DNA of 64,000 nucleotides from Pocillopora verrucosa (Eukaryota; Cnidaria; Anthozoa; Scleractinia; Pocilloporidae). Shown in pieces: positions 21,726 to 34,620 of this stretch (positions are counted from its first letter, which is position 1; every line of letters starts with the position of its first letter). The stretch is from assembly GCF_036669915.1 (NCBI RefSeq), contig NC_089314.1:1135470-1199469 (forward strand), in the 5' to 3' direction. Below the pieces are notes generated by a model. It had not been told where the DNA came from and did not search any database. It saw only the letters and a list, made by a program, of their open reading frames with translations. Made by a program: the position numbers and the translations under genes.

Positions 21726-22879
21726 TACGGCTAGAAATCCTTACAAAACCGTCATAAACTCCTGCTAAAAAGATCTTTCAACCTTTGTTAGGTTGAGGTC
21801 AGTCGTCAATCAGTGCCTGGTCGTATCCACCATCAGCTTTATGTCAATTTTTTCTTGAAGTCGTTCTCTGTTATCAAGATTTTTCTACTGAATACATCTG
21901 GTTTCAATTGAAACTCTTTTAGTTTCCCCAGGCGGTCTGGCTCATGATGGATGCAAAGCATTTCAGATCAGGTTGATAGACAACAAAAATATTTTATCGT
22001 GTCAATGAGCCGAATCGCGATTATGATGAAGCAACTACTATGTATATTTGATATCCACTTCAATCCGCTCAACTCGCAAATATTTGGTTAAATAAGCAAC
22101 AGGAAATCAAATTAACGCAACTTTTCATGAACCCTCTCACTCTCAAAAGTGATCAAAAATGAATTTCTCCCAGATGAGGTATAAAAACGTTTTGATGCAG
22201 AGAGGGGACGGGACTGTGGATTCAACATCAAACTCACAGAGCTAAAATTAGAAGAAAAGAATCGCACATAGTGATTTGTTTTATAGATCTTAAGTGTTAA
22301 AGGGTCGAATACTATTCTTTCTCTGAAACATCTCAGCACCGGAATCTTAAAGCCTCGACTCAGCTATGATTGGCTAATCGCGCGCTCAGAACCGGTTACG
22401 CCTTTCTATACGAGACGGAGGACTGTGGTTTTGATTTTCTTTTTCCGCGCCATTCGCGGCAAAGAGGAAAATAGGGAACCCGCAGGAAAAGACCTCATGC
22501 ATAGTTTTTTCCCATTCGGACCTCCAGCTTTGGAAAGAACAAGCAGTTTGTCATCGGCATCGGTTGGTACTCGCCTAAATGGGCTGTTGTTGTTGTCATA
22601 GCTGGCCAATCTCTATGTTTCGTTACATTTAGTGCTGTTTTTCACAGGGTTGCTTGACAGAGCGAACTAATGGTAGCCGTAAGCTGATAAGGTTACAGTT
22701 GTATAGAGTTTATTTATGAAAGCACAGTTAGAATGGGCGGACAAGCCAGCGTACTTTACATGAAGTAAAAGACGGATTTGCCAAAGACCGCTTTATCGTT
22801 TTGAGTTCCACGTGACGATCTAAGATAATATTTATAAACATGGTGGTCGAGAGTAGTCAACCTTTTACAGCTTGAAACC
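21726..22879. other. Intergenic interval between divergent GPCR and DDX31
   Basis: About 1.15 kb. It must hold the 5' flanks of both genes because they are transcribed away from each other. No further gene or clear regulatory motif was recognised. Confidence 0.5.
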
Positions 22880-25800
22880 ATGGCTGATGACGGACTGCTT
22901 TTAAATCTTTGCTCTAATGGTGAAGGGGATAAAGAAATTTATCGGGAAAGTAAAGATAGAAAATCGAAGGTAAATTATCTTCCTAAATATATCCTTTAGA
23001 AAGCAAGGTTTTCTAGGTATCCATGCCCACGTGTACCAGCGTGTAAGTAGACCTTCTTTGGACATCGCGATCTTCTTTTGAATCAAACTTAATTCATCAG
23101 ATTAGCCTTGTGTTTATCCATTCCTTTTCTTCCTAGTGGAAAGAAAGAAAGTTACAGAAAAGACAACAATATCTAAGGCCACATGTGAGGGGAACCTTTC
23201 ACAAGAATGCAGCTTCTGTATCTGCTAAGCCATTACGACACCCTCAGAGGAGATCTACACCTTTTCCAAATAAGCCCATCCAAGGATCTGAGGAGGAAAA
23301 AAGAACTTCAGCAAATGTACGTCTCTTTCATTCATGCGGCAAAATCTTGTTACTGCTATCACAACCCTCTAATGGATGAGCAATGAGGTTTTTCGAATAG
23401 GGTTTAACAGCACAGCAGAGTTTATGTCAGTGTGTGGTTCCAGGGAAATAGATTTGGTGTATTGAAATGAATAATGATGAGAATATAGGCCTAGTAACGC
23501 TACAGTTTTTACTAAAAGTCTGGTGGTCTGCCTCTAAATCTATGCTTACTTTATCTCAGCTAGCTACAAAAGGCTACCAATAATACGCAAGAGAAGGTGC
23601 AGTGTATGTGAGAAATCTATTTTCAGTTATATATTTTGTTTTCAAGGTTTCAAAATAGTTAAAAAATCATGGTTAGTCCAAGTAACCATTATTGTGCCCA
23701 CTGATTGTTAATTTCTTTGATCCTTAGAATGAAATTAAACGATCTTTTGCAACTCAAAATGGCATCCTTCCTCGAAGACAATCAAAGAAGAAATTTCAGG
23801 TAATTATAGAAGTAACTGTCAATTTTGAAATGCAGTTAGCTCAGTACATGCATTCAATTTTAATAGACTTATTTTTTGTTTCAGGAATAGCAAACCAAAC
23901 CATTTCTGAGATTTACTTTTTTTCAATATATATAACAGGTCATTTCAAGTTTGTTTAACTACAATCCAGAAATACCCACATTACTGGCAAGGTTGGTTTT
24001 AATTGCAGTTTTGGCTAATCCTCCTATAGGTATAAGTACAAGTTTGGTGGACACCTATCATTAATGGCCCTGGTTTACATCACACCTCTTAAAATAAGTT
24101 CTCTCATCTCAGTGGTAAAGTGAATACATTTCAAACACAAAATGAGATGTTCCAAAGCTTAATTATATTGGGGATGACAAAATTTTCTGTCACTGTGTAC
24201 CATGCTCTTGACTATCTTTTGAGAAAGTTTGTTTATATGAAGTACTTGGATAAGCAGGCCAACTAAGTACCTTCTGTATATTTTGTATGTCTGTTCAGGC
24301 TGTGTTTGTTTGACATACATGAAGTTGTATAATGGCATGAAGCACAATTATAATTGACCCATAGTTTTATTGTTGTAGTAATGAATCATCCAGTGCAGAT
24401 GGGACATCATGTGAAAATGTTTTTTCTGCTGAAAAATTTAGTGACTTAGATGTTTCTCCTTTCATGGTAAGACATGCATAATTATTTGATATGTAATATT
24501 ATAACTAACTTTTAGTTATTTTAAAAGATATCATGATGTAAATGATGAAACATTGCTCAGTTGTTGGTAAACTAATTACAAACATTTTTGAAAGGGGGCC
24601 AGGAAACAAAAGACAAGCCACGATTAAAAACACACTTTGAACAGAACTTGATTTCTCTGAAACTGGCTGGTTCTTATAGTTTTATTAGGTGTACTTAATT
24701 CCCTTTACAGAATTGTTTGTGGTTAGTTCTTGGGTGTGGGGGAATGTCAAAATTTTCATCTTATGGTTAATTGTGTTTTGCTTTCTATTTATAGATTTCC
24801 AATCTTGAAAATAATTTGAAACTCACCACCATGACAAGGTACAGAATATTAAGATATTTCACATTCAGGTTTATTTTGCTCTGAGGTATTTGTAATAGCA
24901 TCAAAATATGAATGTTTGTTTGAAATGTATGCTGAACTATTATAAACAGTGTGGTCAAAACTAAATTTTCATGAGAATTTTTCATATGTTCAAGGAAAGT
25001 TAACCTTTTAAATGTAATTATTTTCTTGCTTTAAGTGTTCAAAAAGCTGCCATTCCCCTGTTAATCGAAGGAAGGGATGTTTTTGTGAAATCGAAAACAG
25101 GAACAGGTAAGGTCTTGTAAATGTGCCAAATTGTTCTTGAAAAGTACCCTTTTTCAACTCAGAAGCAGGTATCATGTATATTTGATAGATTAACTTTAAA
25201 TTGGATATTTTTTTATAAATTTAAGGGGGGTCCATCTCATCATTGCCCCCATTTCTGATAAAATGATTAATGCTGTCTCAAATCAGCAGCCAATGACCTA
25301 TATTTTGTAATAGTAATATTGAATTAACTTATATGTTACTGTTATTTTTAGGAAAAACTCTCACTTATGCAGTGCCTGTGATACACTCACTACAGAGTAT
25401 CACTCCAAAAATTTCTGTAAGTGACTAATGAAAATATTGTAGTTCAATAAATGCAAACTGCTGTCTTCTCAGTGCAAATTAGATTGTTATTTTTATAAAG
25501 TCATTTGCATTGGTTTGATTTACCTTTTAATGAAGATCTCTCCTTGCACAGTCTCAGTTTTTTGTCGTTCTTTAGAGAAGTGATGGTCCTTATGCAGTGA
25601 TCTTGGTCCCCACAAGAGAGGTAGTCATTGCACATATCATAGGAATTAATTTTTTTGTAGACAGATGCATACATTTTCATACATTATTAATAATTATTAT
25701 TTACTGTTATACATAATATGAAAATCAATTGTAATTGTAATGGTGAGGGCCATTTAGTAATTGAATTATAATTATTAATTATTTTGATTTCGTTATAGGC

Positions 25801-28800
25801 ATGCCAACCTTATGATTTCTTAATTTTTCTTGTTACTGTAGCTTGCCATACAAAGCTTCAATGTGCTGCAGAGACTTGTAAAGGTATGTCTCATACTTGC
25901 ACAAGGGCACACTATGTTTTCTTACTTGCATTGTGTAATATGCAGTTTTCTTTTGCATGTGTTAAAAAAATTGTATTCGTTTTATTCAATATTTTTTTTT
26001 TTTTTTGTTAAAACGAGTTTGTGTAAAATGACAGTATTGCTTTACTTGCCTGCAGCTTCTTCTTTGCAACAGGGTCTCATAACTTCGTAGTTCATTCTTT
26101 AGTATGCTTTAGTATACTTTAGTATGCAATAACCAGGTTGTCAATAAAAGCCAGTTTATAACAGTCTATTGCTGCCTATAGGACCTCTTACAGCCATCTG
26201 TTTAGCCTGCTCTTGTGTTTCCCCTCACAGCCCCTTTTGTGGGCACAGTGGCATATTTCATCATCATGAGCTTCATGGATAAAGTAACTGAAAGCCCTGC
26301 TATAAGTATTCTTGCTATTGAGAGCCCTTTAACTCAAACATTATTGTTTTCTTTTATAGCCATTTCAGTGGGTTGTGCCAGGAGTAGTTACTGGAGGAGA
26401 AAAACGAAAATCGGAGAAAGCCAGGTAGATATGTAATGAGTGTTTTTTTTCTCACTCTTTCCCAGTCGGGTTACATTTCGTAAACATGGAAGTTTATGAG
26501 CATCAAAAAGAATCCTCTTGACTTGAGTATCATGGGTCTTTATTCTCAGATTAAGAAAAGGTGTTAATGTTCTTGTCGCAACTCCGGGAAGACTACTGGA
26601 TCATATTGAAGTAAGTTGCTTGACACACATTTACTCTGATCTCTAAAGTTCTCCAAGCTGAAAGCTATCTAGCAGTATTGTAAAATCCCAGTCATATGCC
26701 TGTTATGTGTAAACCTATTAACGTATTGTCCGAGTAGACCTTCGGACTATTTTTCAATGCAACTGAGGTCCAAGAGATTTCCCTTCCTATGTTAATGCAC
26801 TCGAATTTCCGAAAATTTTCCTGCGTACATGGCAAACGCTGTAGATAACTCTCTGACGCTTTTGAGGCTTCTGAAGATGTTCCGAAAATTTCTGTAAAAC
26901 GCTGATATGAATTGTAGCTAAATTACTCGCTAGCCGTTAAATGGAAGTTAGAACTAAAATTTCACTCTCGTCGTGATTGTCTAAATCTGGTTGCAGCTGC
27001 TTAAAACAAGCGTCTTTTTAGTTCTGAGCGACTGAGAGTTGTTCACAAAACAGCCTTAGGAAATAGAGGAGATTATGGTGATATCACTTAGTCAGATGCT
27101 TGACTGCATGTCACCTTGTTTTTTTTTCTTTTAGAAAACCAAAAGTTTGGAGTTGAAGAGACTTCGGTGGATCATCCTCGATGAAGCCGACAGGTACAGA
27201 CCTATTCTTTGTCCGAAAATCCACTCATGTTCCAGGTTCTTTTCTTCTCCCATGGCAGATTTCGGCGTTAACCCGCATCGTAAGCGCTGCTTCCGAGAAA
27301 AGATGTTTTTCATCAAGCAAATTCAAACCAGTTTGAAGACATTTCGTGAGAACAAATTCATCTCTAGGACGAAGACGTAAACACAAATTGTCTGTGTTAC
27401 AAGAAGCAAGTTATCATTGCAACAATTGGCGTGCTCTGGCCCAAGATTGCTATTTATCAGGACTAATTGATATTTCTATTTGTTGTAGGTTGTTAGACCT
27501 CGGTTTTGAAAAGGACGTGTCATCCATTCTGACTGCTGTTAAGGATTCTCTACTTAGCGGTGTAAGATGTCAGACTGTTCTGCTTTCCGCAACACTCAAT
27601 GAAGGTGTGTTTTTCTCACAAAAATGTCTTCTTTTGTTGTAACACACTTGAGCGAGTTGATGTGAAACTAATCATAGGAACGGAATCTGTCACAAAAACC
27701 ATCGAGAACTCAAACCATTCAAAGCGCGAGTAAACGAACGTGACCCACTCGCAATTGGTTTCAGCTGAAGTTGTATCTGATTGGTTTAGAAGGTAGCAGA
27801 AGTTCTCTGGATTAATCCTGAGCGAAGTAGACAAAAACCAACTCAATCTCAGATTACCCACACACTCTTTTAAAAAGTACATTGAATTTAACTTTCCCCC
27901 CTACAGGAGTTGAAAGACTGGCGGGAATTAGCCTTTACAATCCTCTATCTATTGATGTTACGACAGAGGATGGAGGCGGCGAAAACAAAGAGGCAAGTAA
28001 CGCACAGGTAAGGGCTCGTTGGTGAAACTGCCTCGTAAAGTGTACGAAATTTCCTTATATGACAGTTTTTTAACTTCCTTTCGCCTTCCTCTCTTACACG
28101 CGCGACATTTACTTACAACACACATGTATATGCCATTAAGGAAAAAATCGCTGTAGGCCTTTGCCTAGATGTTGCTGTACACGCCAGCAGTTCGGTAGTG
28201 TTGATTATTCTACGCGCGGCGTGATTTGTTCTTGCATTCTCTGCAGGCCATCAGCCTTCATTAAATTTTTGAGAATAAAATATCTTTGGGAGAATTATTT
28301 CAACTGCATTTTTTTCCTCTTCAGAGCTCAAGTGATGTCAGTTTTACAACTCCTCAACAATTGAAACAATTCTTCATTATCGTTCCCAGCAAACTGCGCT
28401 TAGTGACATTAGCAGCGTTTTTGCTGTGGAAAAACCAGCAAGAGGTATTGATTGACTTTTGTACAGTTGCCATTGTGAAATTTCTCTGTAAAGTAATGTA
28501 ACTCAGAGTATTACGATCAACCTCGTCGCCACCCCGCGTCTTTGTTCTTCCCATCATGAACTAGGTTTGTTGTGACGTACGCACATATCCATATTTAACT
28601 GTGTAAGTAACTTACACATGCTGCCTCTTTTCCATCCTTGAACTTGCCTTTCCTTTTTGTAGGAATCAACTGCCACGAAGATGATTGTTTTTATGTCAAG
28701 CCGGGACTCAGTGGATTTTCACTGCGACCTTTTTGAGAAGTCTTTTTCTTCTGTGGCCAGTGAGTAATTTGGTTATTTTGTTTCCCTTTTTGACCCAGCA

Positions 28801-31800
28801 GGGTTAATGCACTACTCTTAAATCTTTCGTTTTCTTTTTTGCTGCAAGTAGACGACATTTATATTGTCTGACATTGACATGAGCATCTTTTGATTTTGCT
28901 TGCTTTTATTTTTTATTAGAGTTACGCCTTGTATTCTTTAAACTTCATGGAAGCATGTCTCAGTCGGTAAGAGAAAGCAGAGACTTTGAGTTCATTATTT
29001 GAGAAGTCATTCATTAATTTTTTTCCTTTTTGTCTATTCTTGGGCGGATCCAGCCCGAGGCCAAATTATTCAAGTTGGCCAATCAGAATAGATTTAACGG
29101 AATCTCAAATTTCCTGAACCTTAAAGTAAACAGTATTTTGCCGTTTGGTTTTTCGCAGGAAAGGACTTCCGTGTTCAAAAGTTTCAGTGGCGCAACAAGA
29201 GGGATTCTGTTTTGTACAGTAGGTTGACTATTTGTTGCTTGATTTCTAGTCTTTTTTAACCGGAAACATTATGTAGTAAAGTTAAGTAAAACTTAACTTA
29301 GGCCGGGCAGTTCATTGAGCTCGACGGCTGGTATCCTCAGGGGCCTGTATCAATAGAAATAGTTTTAATGTGTACCACAACTACGCCTGTTGAGGTGTAG
29401 TGATTGAAAGGAAACTTTAGCAAACTGAAATTTCCTGTAAGTATGTTTAGACGCAAGATGGGAAATTGGATCAGTCGAGTCGGAGCTGGAACTGAGACTG
29501 AAAAAAGATGATTATGTTTTCCTTATTTTAGTTCAAAGAGGAGCAAACGAGCCTTTTTCTTGCTCACTTCATGCTTTATAACCAAGTTAACTTATGTTTT
29601 GTATATTAGGATGTGGCAGCAAGAGGATTGGATTTGCCTCATGTCAATTGGATACTTCAGGTATAAATACAAATAGGATCTTTCCCGTTGTTGTTTTTAT
29701 TTTAGCCGCGCATGCGTTCCGTATCAAGAAAAGCGGATCAACTTAAAGTTAAGCAGGCTTTGTTTAACGATTAAAAATGACCATATATGGCTGCTTTGTC
29801 ACGCATGTCACAATTTCTTGAGGAGACAAAGGAATTGGCCATGAAAGTATGAGTGTAATTGCAATGCACTTTCTCTCAATTTCGCAGCTCAACACTTTCA
29901 AATTAATGGATTGAATTTATCTTTTATGCTGTTTCTGGGCTAAGTAAGCCTCTTTTATTATTTTTGGATCACTGTCTGACTGGTTTGATTAATTATGTTT
30001 CTAGTACAATACTCCAGGGAACCCAGCAGACTACGTGCACAGGGTTGGTCGAACGGCAAGAATCGGACTGAAAGGGAATGCCCTCCTTTTTTTAACTCCC
30101 GCAGAGGTAAGTTTTACTTTTTATTTTGAGCTGATGAAATTATCATGTAGAAGGAAGTGTGTGTAGAATAAGTAACATTAAACGAAGACACTCAGTTGAG
30201 TCAGTTCTTAACGTTTCTCCATTAAAGCATCCTTAACGAAAAGGCTTGGAGTATGTTTTCCCCTTTCGCTCCCCCATCTGAAGCTGCAAGTTTCTTATAA
30301 TTTTTGTTAAATCCGTTCGTCTCCGACCACGCGTTCTATCTTGATGTACACTCCTATGTAAACGAAGGCAATACAATCTTAGTCAACCAACATTTCATTC
30401 TAGGTCGAGTACTTGGACATTTTGAAACAGCATGGAATCAGGTTTGTATAAAGGGTAGCTATCAGCGATTGTAATGGTTTTGCTTTACTTCGCTCGGCGA
30501 TTGGTCCTGAAAACTCGACCCTCTTAACCAATCAGGTGCTATAATAAAAGCAATTGCGATTTGGCTAGTCGGGTTCTCCCGCGCAGTTTGCTAGTTTTAA
30601 GTCTGTGTTCTCATTGGCTTCTTTTGATTTCATCCTTCGCTCTGATTGGCTTGTCTAATTTGTCTGGTGTTGGCTTTATTGCTCTTAATTGAGAAGTGCT
30701 CTTTTTTTATAACTAAGTAACACTGTCTCCACACGATAGAATAGTGCATAGAAGCTCCTTCCGTGCTGAAAAACGAGAATGTTAATGTATGAGACTTGTT
30801 TGCCATCTGGGTGAATCATTGCAACATTCAAGCGACACAGAAAAATCATGGTTAATTTTTAAGCTTCCCCAACTCCGACGTAAAAGTTACAAATACTTCA
30901 GTAGGAAATAATTCGTAAAGCAACATTAGTAAATTAATGCATAAACAAGAAATTTAATTGAAAAAGTAATATACAGCTAATTTTTTTTATTTTTTGCGTA
31001 CTTTGTAGTCCAGAAGAACTGCTCGTTAACGACGTCCTTAAAACGCTCGCAGTATCCTCAGGAGACGCGAAGCTGAAGACAGCGAAGGTAAGTACTATAA
31101 AACCACAGGACTCTTGTTGGTGTCTGTGACGTCAAAATTTAGATAATTGCAAAACGCTATTTTACTTTTAAAGCCGCAAACGGAACATTGAGGGTGATCA
31201 AACATTTTTAAATCTGGTCGTTCCGGGTTGATAGTATGATTAACTAACGGAGTAAATGTATTACAAAAAATAAAACAAACATCAACAACAAAAAATCAAA
31301 CAAGATGAAGAAAAAACCTTGGACTGAAATTGCATGTGCTACTGAAATCAAATTATTCATCAAGCTGTCCCATAAAAGTTTAATGTTGGTATCCGTGTCT
31401 ATTCAATGGAGTTTTTCGTCATGAAAAGTCCATTTTACAGTAAATGTGAAGGGGAGAAGAAATGTGGTACTTGGGCTGGTGTCTGCTTATCATTGGATTC
31501 GCTGATTTGAGGTTTCAATGTATTTTGTGAATCTTCTGAGCCTTTTTCCCTTTTGGTAGCTTAACAGCAACCAATGGATTTTTTGATTATTAATTTCCTT
31601 ATCTATTCTTAATTATTATTTTTTTACTTCAGTATGTTGATCAAAAAGCTCAGGAATCAGCTACTGAATTACAGAATTCATTCGAGGACTATGTTCTTTC
31701 GAATGATCTCTGTTTGAAAGCTGCCAAGACAGGTAATATTTTGTGTTTCATACTCGGATCTTCCTCAAATCTAACTATGTCCTATGTTACTGAAATTGCA

Positions 31801-33319
31801 CCATGAAAGACAAAAATTTCAAATCGCATCATATTACTGCTACCTCAAATATATACTTCTTACACGAGTATAAAGAGTTAGCACGCGGAGACGTTGCGGA
31901 ATGTGTGTATGTTCGCCATCCCAAGAGTTTCCTGTGTTCATATCGGAAAACCGCTAATCTTGGACATTTGCTTAAGTTAATGTGAGCATATCGTTCCAAT
32001 GGTGTGCGCATTTGTAAAGAACCTTACACAGTTAGGATTGGCTATCCGACCATGCTTTTAGTTATCGAGCCTGTTCAAGGTGTTCCGTTAGTTAACGGGG
32101 CGCGATGGAAGCTCAGAGCGAACAAAGAAGGAAGATTTGGGACAGGTTGTGTGAGGAACCGCCTGATATTTCGCTGTGCGCTGTCCCCGCGCCCCGTGAA
32201 CTCATTGAGCGCCGAGAACATTCAATCGTATGTCAAACTGATCATTAAGTATTTCCTCTGTGTTGCAGCATACCAGTCTTTTGTCAGAGCCTATGCTACA
32301 TACCCCAGCAATCTAAAACACATCTTTCATGTGAAGAATCTTCACCTGGGACATGTCGCGAAAAGTTTTGGCCTCAGAGAGGCACCAAAAGAATTGTTTC
32401 AATCCAAGAAGCAACCTAGAGCACAAAAGCGGAAAAGGTTTGAGACTCTCTTTTTTGTTCGTTTCTTTCGTAGCCTTTCTGTAGGTTGTCACGCAACGCT
32501 TTGAGTTCCCCTCATGCCTCAAAACGAAAGTGTGGGGTGGGGTAAGTTACATCTCAGATAATGGCTGCGAGAGATTCTATTGTTTTTTATTCCCAACTCG
32601 CAGTTTGAATTCAGTGAAGATAAGTGTATAAAGTAATCTGCTTCCTTCCAACTCTCCAGTAACTAATACTGCCTTCAAACTACAACATATTTCCTTGAAT
32701 TTCTCTCAAGATAGTTGGGCGTCCACAAAACATCCTTAGGAAAAGAGCAGTTTTCTCTGTTCACAGCACCTGTTTTCTTGATACTGTTCTGTTTTGTCAG
32801 AAGAAGTTCTACACAGAATAAGACGGAGGGTAATTAGAAATAGAGAAACGTGTTTTTTTTTGTTCCTTTCAATTAACCCTCAAATTCCTCTCGGTGATTC
32901 ACCGGTAACTTTTGAAAAAAGGCAATCAAACAAAAGAAACGAACAATCGCATACGCATGTGATCAATGACCTGGGTGAACGAACGAATCAATTGAGGGGT
33001 TTGCCTTGGTATATGTTAAGTAACTTGATGGGAAAGGAAAGAAAGATATTAGGGAGAGTGGCTCGTGAAAGGGTTTGCATTGCAAATGACAGCTACGTGA
33101 AATAGGGTTTTCAGTCTACTCAAAATCCTACCAAACTAGTTTATACATTTGTTCAATTGTCAGTTGTCTCCTGCGCTGAACTATTCTGAACCTTTCTCCC
33201 GTAGGGGTGGGGAGAAGAAATCGGTGAAGGCGAAGAAGAGGATAACAGAGTATTCATCAGATACGGAACTAAATGGACCTTTAACAAAGAAACGAAAGAA
33301 GACGAAGAACAAATCGTAG
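22880..33319 (+). CDS. DDX31: DEAD-box ATP-dependent RNA helicase DDX31 (Dbp7 family)
   Basis: I assembled 26 exons with consistent phase, encoding 709 residues. Exons: 22880-22969, 23137-23316, 23728-23799, 23939-23991, 24379-24466, 24795-24838, 25036-25106, 25352-25416, 25576-25620, 25842-25883, 26360-26424, 26550-26610, 27135-27193, 27489-27604, 27907-28007, 28325-28444, 28663-28759, 28920-28966, 29159-29218, 29610-29660, 30005-30106, 30404-30441, 31009-31087, 31633-31732, 32269-32437, 33205-33319. The start ATG has a good context (ACCATGG). Motifs: SKTGTGKT (195-202), PTRE (233-236), TPGR (283-286), DEAD (308-311), SAT (345-347), [10 protein letters not shown] (493-502), [10 protein letters not shown] (521-530). 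[21 protein letters not shown] is characteristic of DDX31/Dbp7. A DUF4217-like region and a Lys-rich tail follow. The expected role is nucleolar large-subunit rRNA processing. A poly(A) signal AATAAA lies at 33426-33431. Confidence 0.94.
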
Positions 33320-34620
33320 TGAACTGTAATTTATTTCGTTTTGTTATCTCTTTGTTTACTGCGCTGAAAATTTACTAACGAAAGGAAGCGAATATGGATA
33401 TGAATAACACAATGTTGTCAATGGCAATAAAATTTAATAAAACATGGTATATTTTTTAATAGCTTCGTTCGTAATCTATCTTAGCTTTTACTATAACGCA
33501 AACCTTCAGTTACCTCGTCACGCAATGTTTATATTTCGAAAGGGGAAAGATTTCATGGCATGACAATTGCTATAATTTATTCCTCAAATTTCAAGTTACA
33601 AACTACAACGATGTTTGTTCGCTGGGCACCAGAGCTGGTCAAACACTGATCATCGTTAAAAACAACAGTGACAATAACAGAAATTATTTTACATTTGCTA
33701 ACTTTATGCCATGCACGTGGTAGCTTTGATAGAAACTCGAGAGATGCAAATATAAAGTTTAAAAAATATATTGTAACATAACTGAGGTAATTACATGATA
33801 TTCAAACAATACGGCCACTATCGAAATTTATGTTTTTTTTATAACTCGACTAACTTGAGGTATAAGCTGCGGAGATTTTTGAGAAGCCAGAGTCAGACTG
33901 AAGTTCTTTGCCCCCTCATTAGCAGTATCTTTCTTCTCAGTGTATAGTTTCAGTGGTAGAAAAGAAAAAAGTGGTCTTCGACCGACTGGTAATGGCCACA
34001 TGTGTCAAAATGAGCTTCACTGACTTCGGGTTGCTGTTCTCTTCTCAAGGAAGACCCATATTATTCACGACACGAGACGATAAGCCTTAAACCGCGAGGA
34101 ACATGAGAAGGAGACATACCCACCCCTCCCAGTCACAAGTTTGATACATCAAAACCTATCTAGCTCGATTATTTCATCCAGCGAAGTCGCTCATCAACAC
34201 AACTAATGGGTAAAACTAACCGTATAGCCACTACATGTAATTCGGTTAGGCAAAATAGAATGACTAGAATGATTTCGAACCTCGTTCCTATGATTCCCAA
34301 CCGCTTAGAATTGAGGCTCCTCAAGCACAACTACGGTGAAGAAAATTAAAACTCTGCGTGTTTTAGAGCCATAAAATAAATAAGAAAAAAAAGACTTTTT
34401 CCGAGATCAATACTTTGCAAACTGTGTACACAGATAAATTAATAATCCCAAACCTTAAAAAAAAAAGTTGGATAACTTCTGTTTTAAAACGCTTCGCTGT
34501 CTCGCTCCATACGTTACTCTTTAGTCCAGCACGCTATCTAGCATTCCCTTGGGTGCGAGGTAACGCACAGGTTCAGTAAAAACAAATAAATGTTCGTACT
34601 TTGGGTTTAGTGGCGTCGTT
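33320..34620. other. Intergenic interval between convergent DDX31 and RP2
   Basis: About 1.3 kb of AT-rich sequence holding the 3' ends of both genes, including the DDX31 poly(A) signal. No gene was seen. Confidence 0.6.
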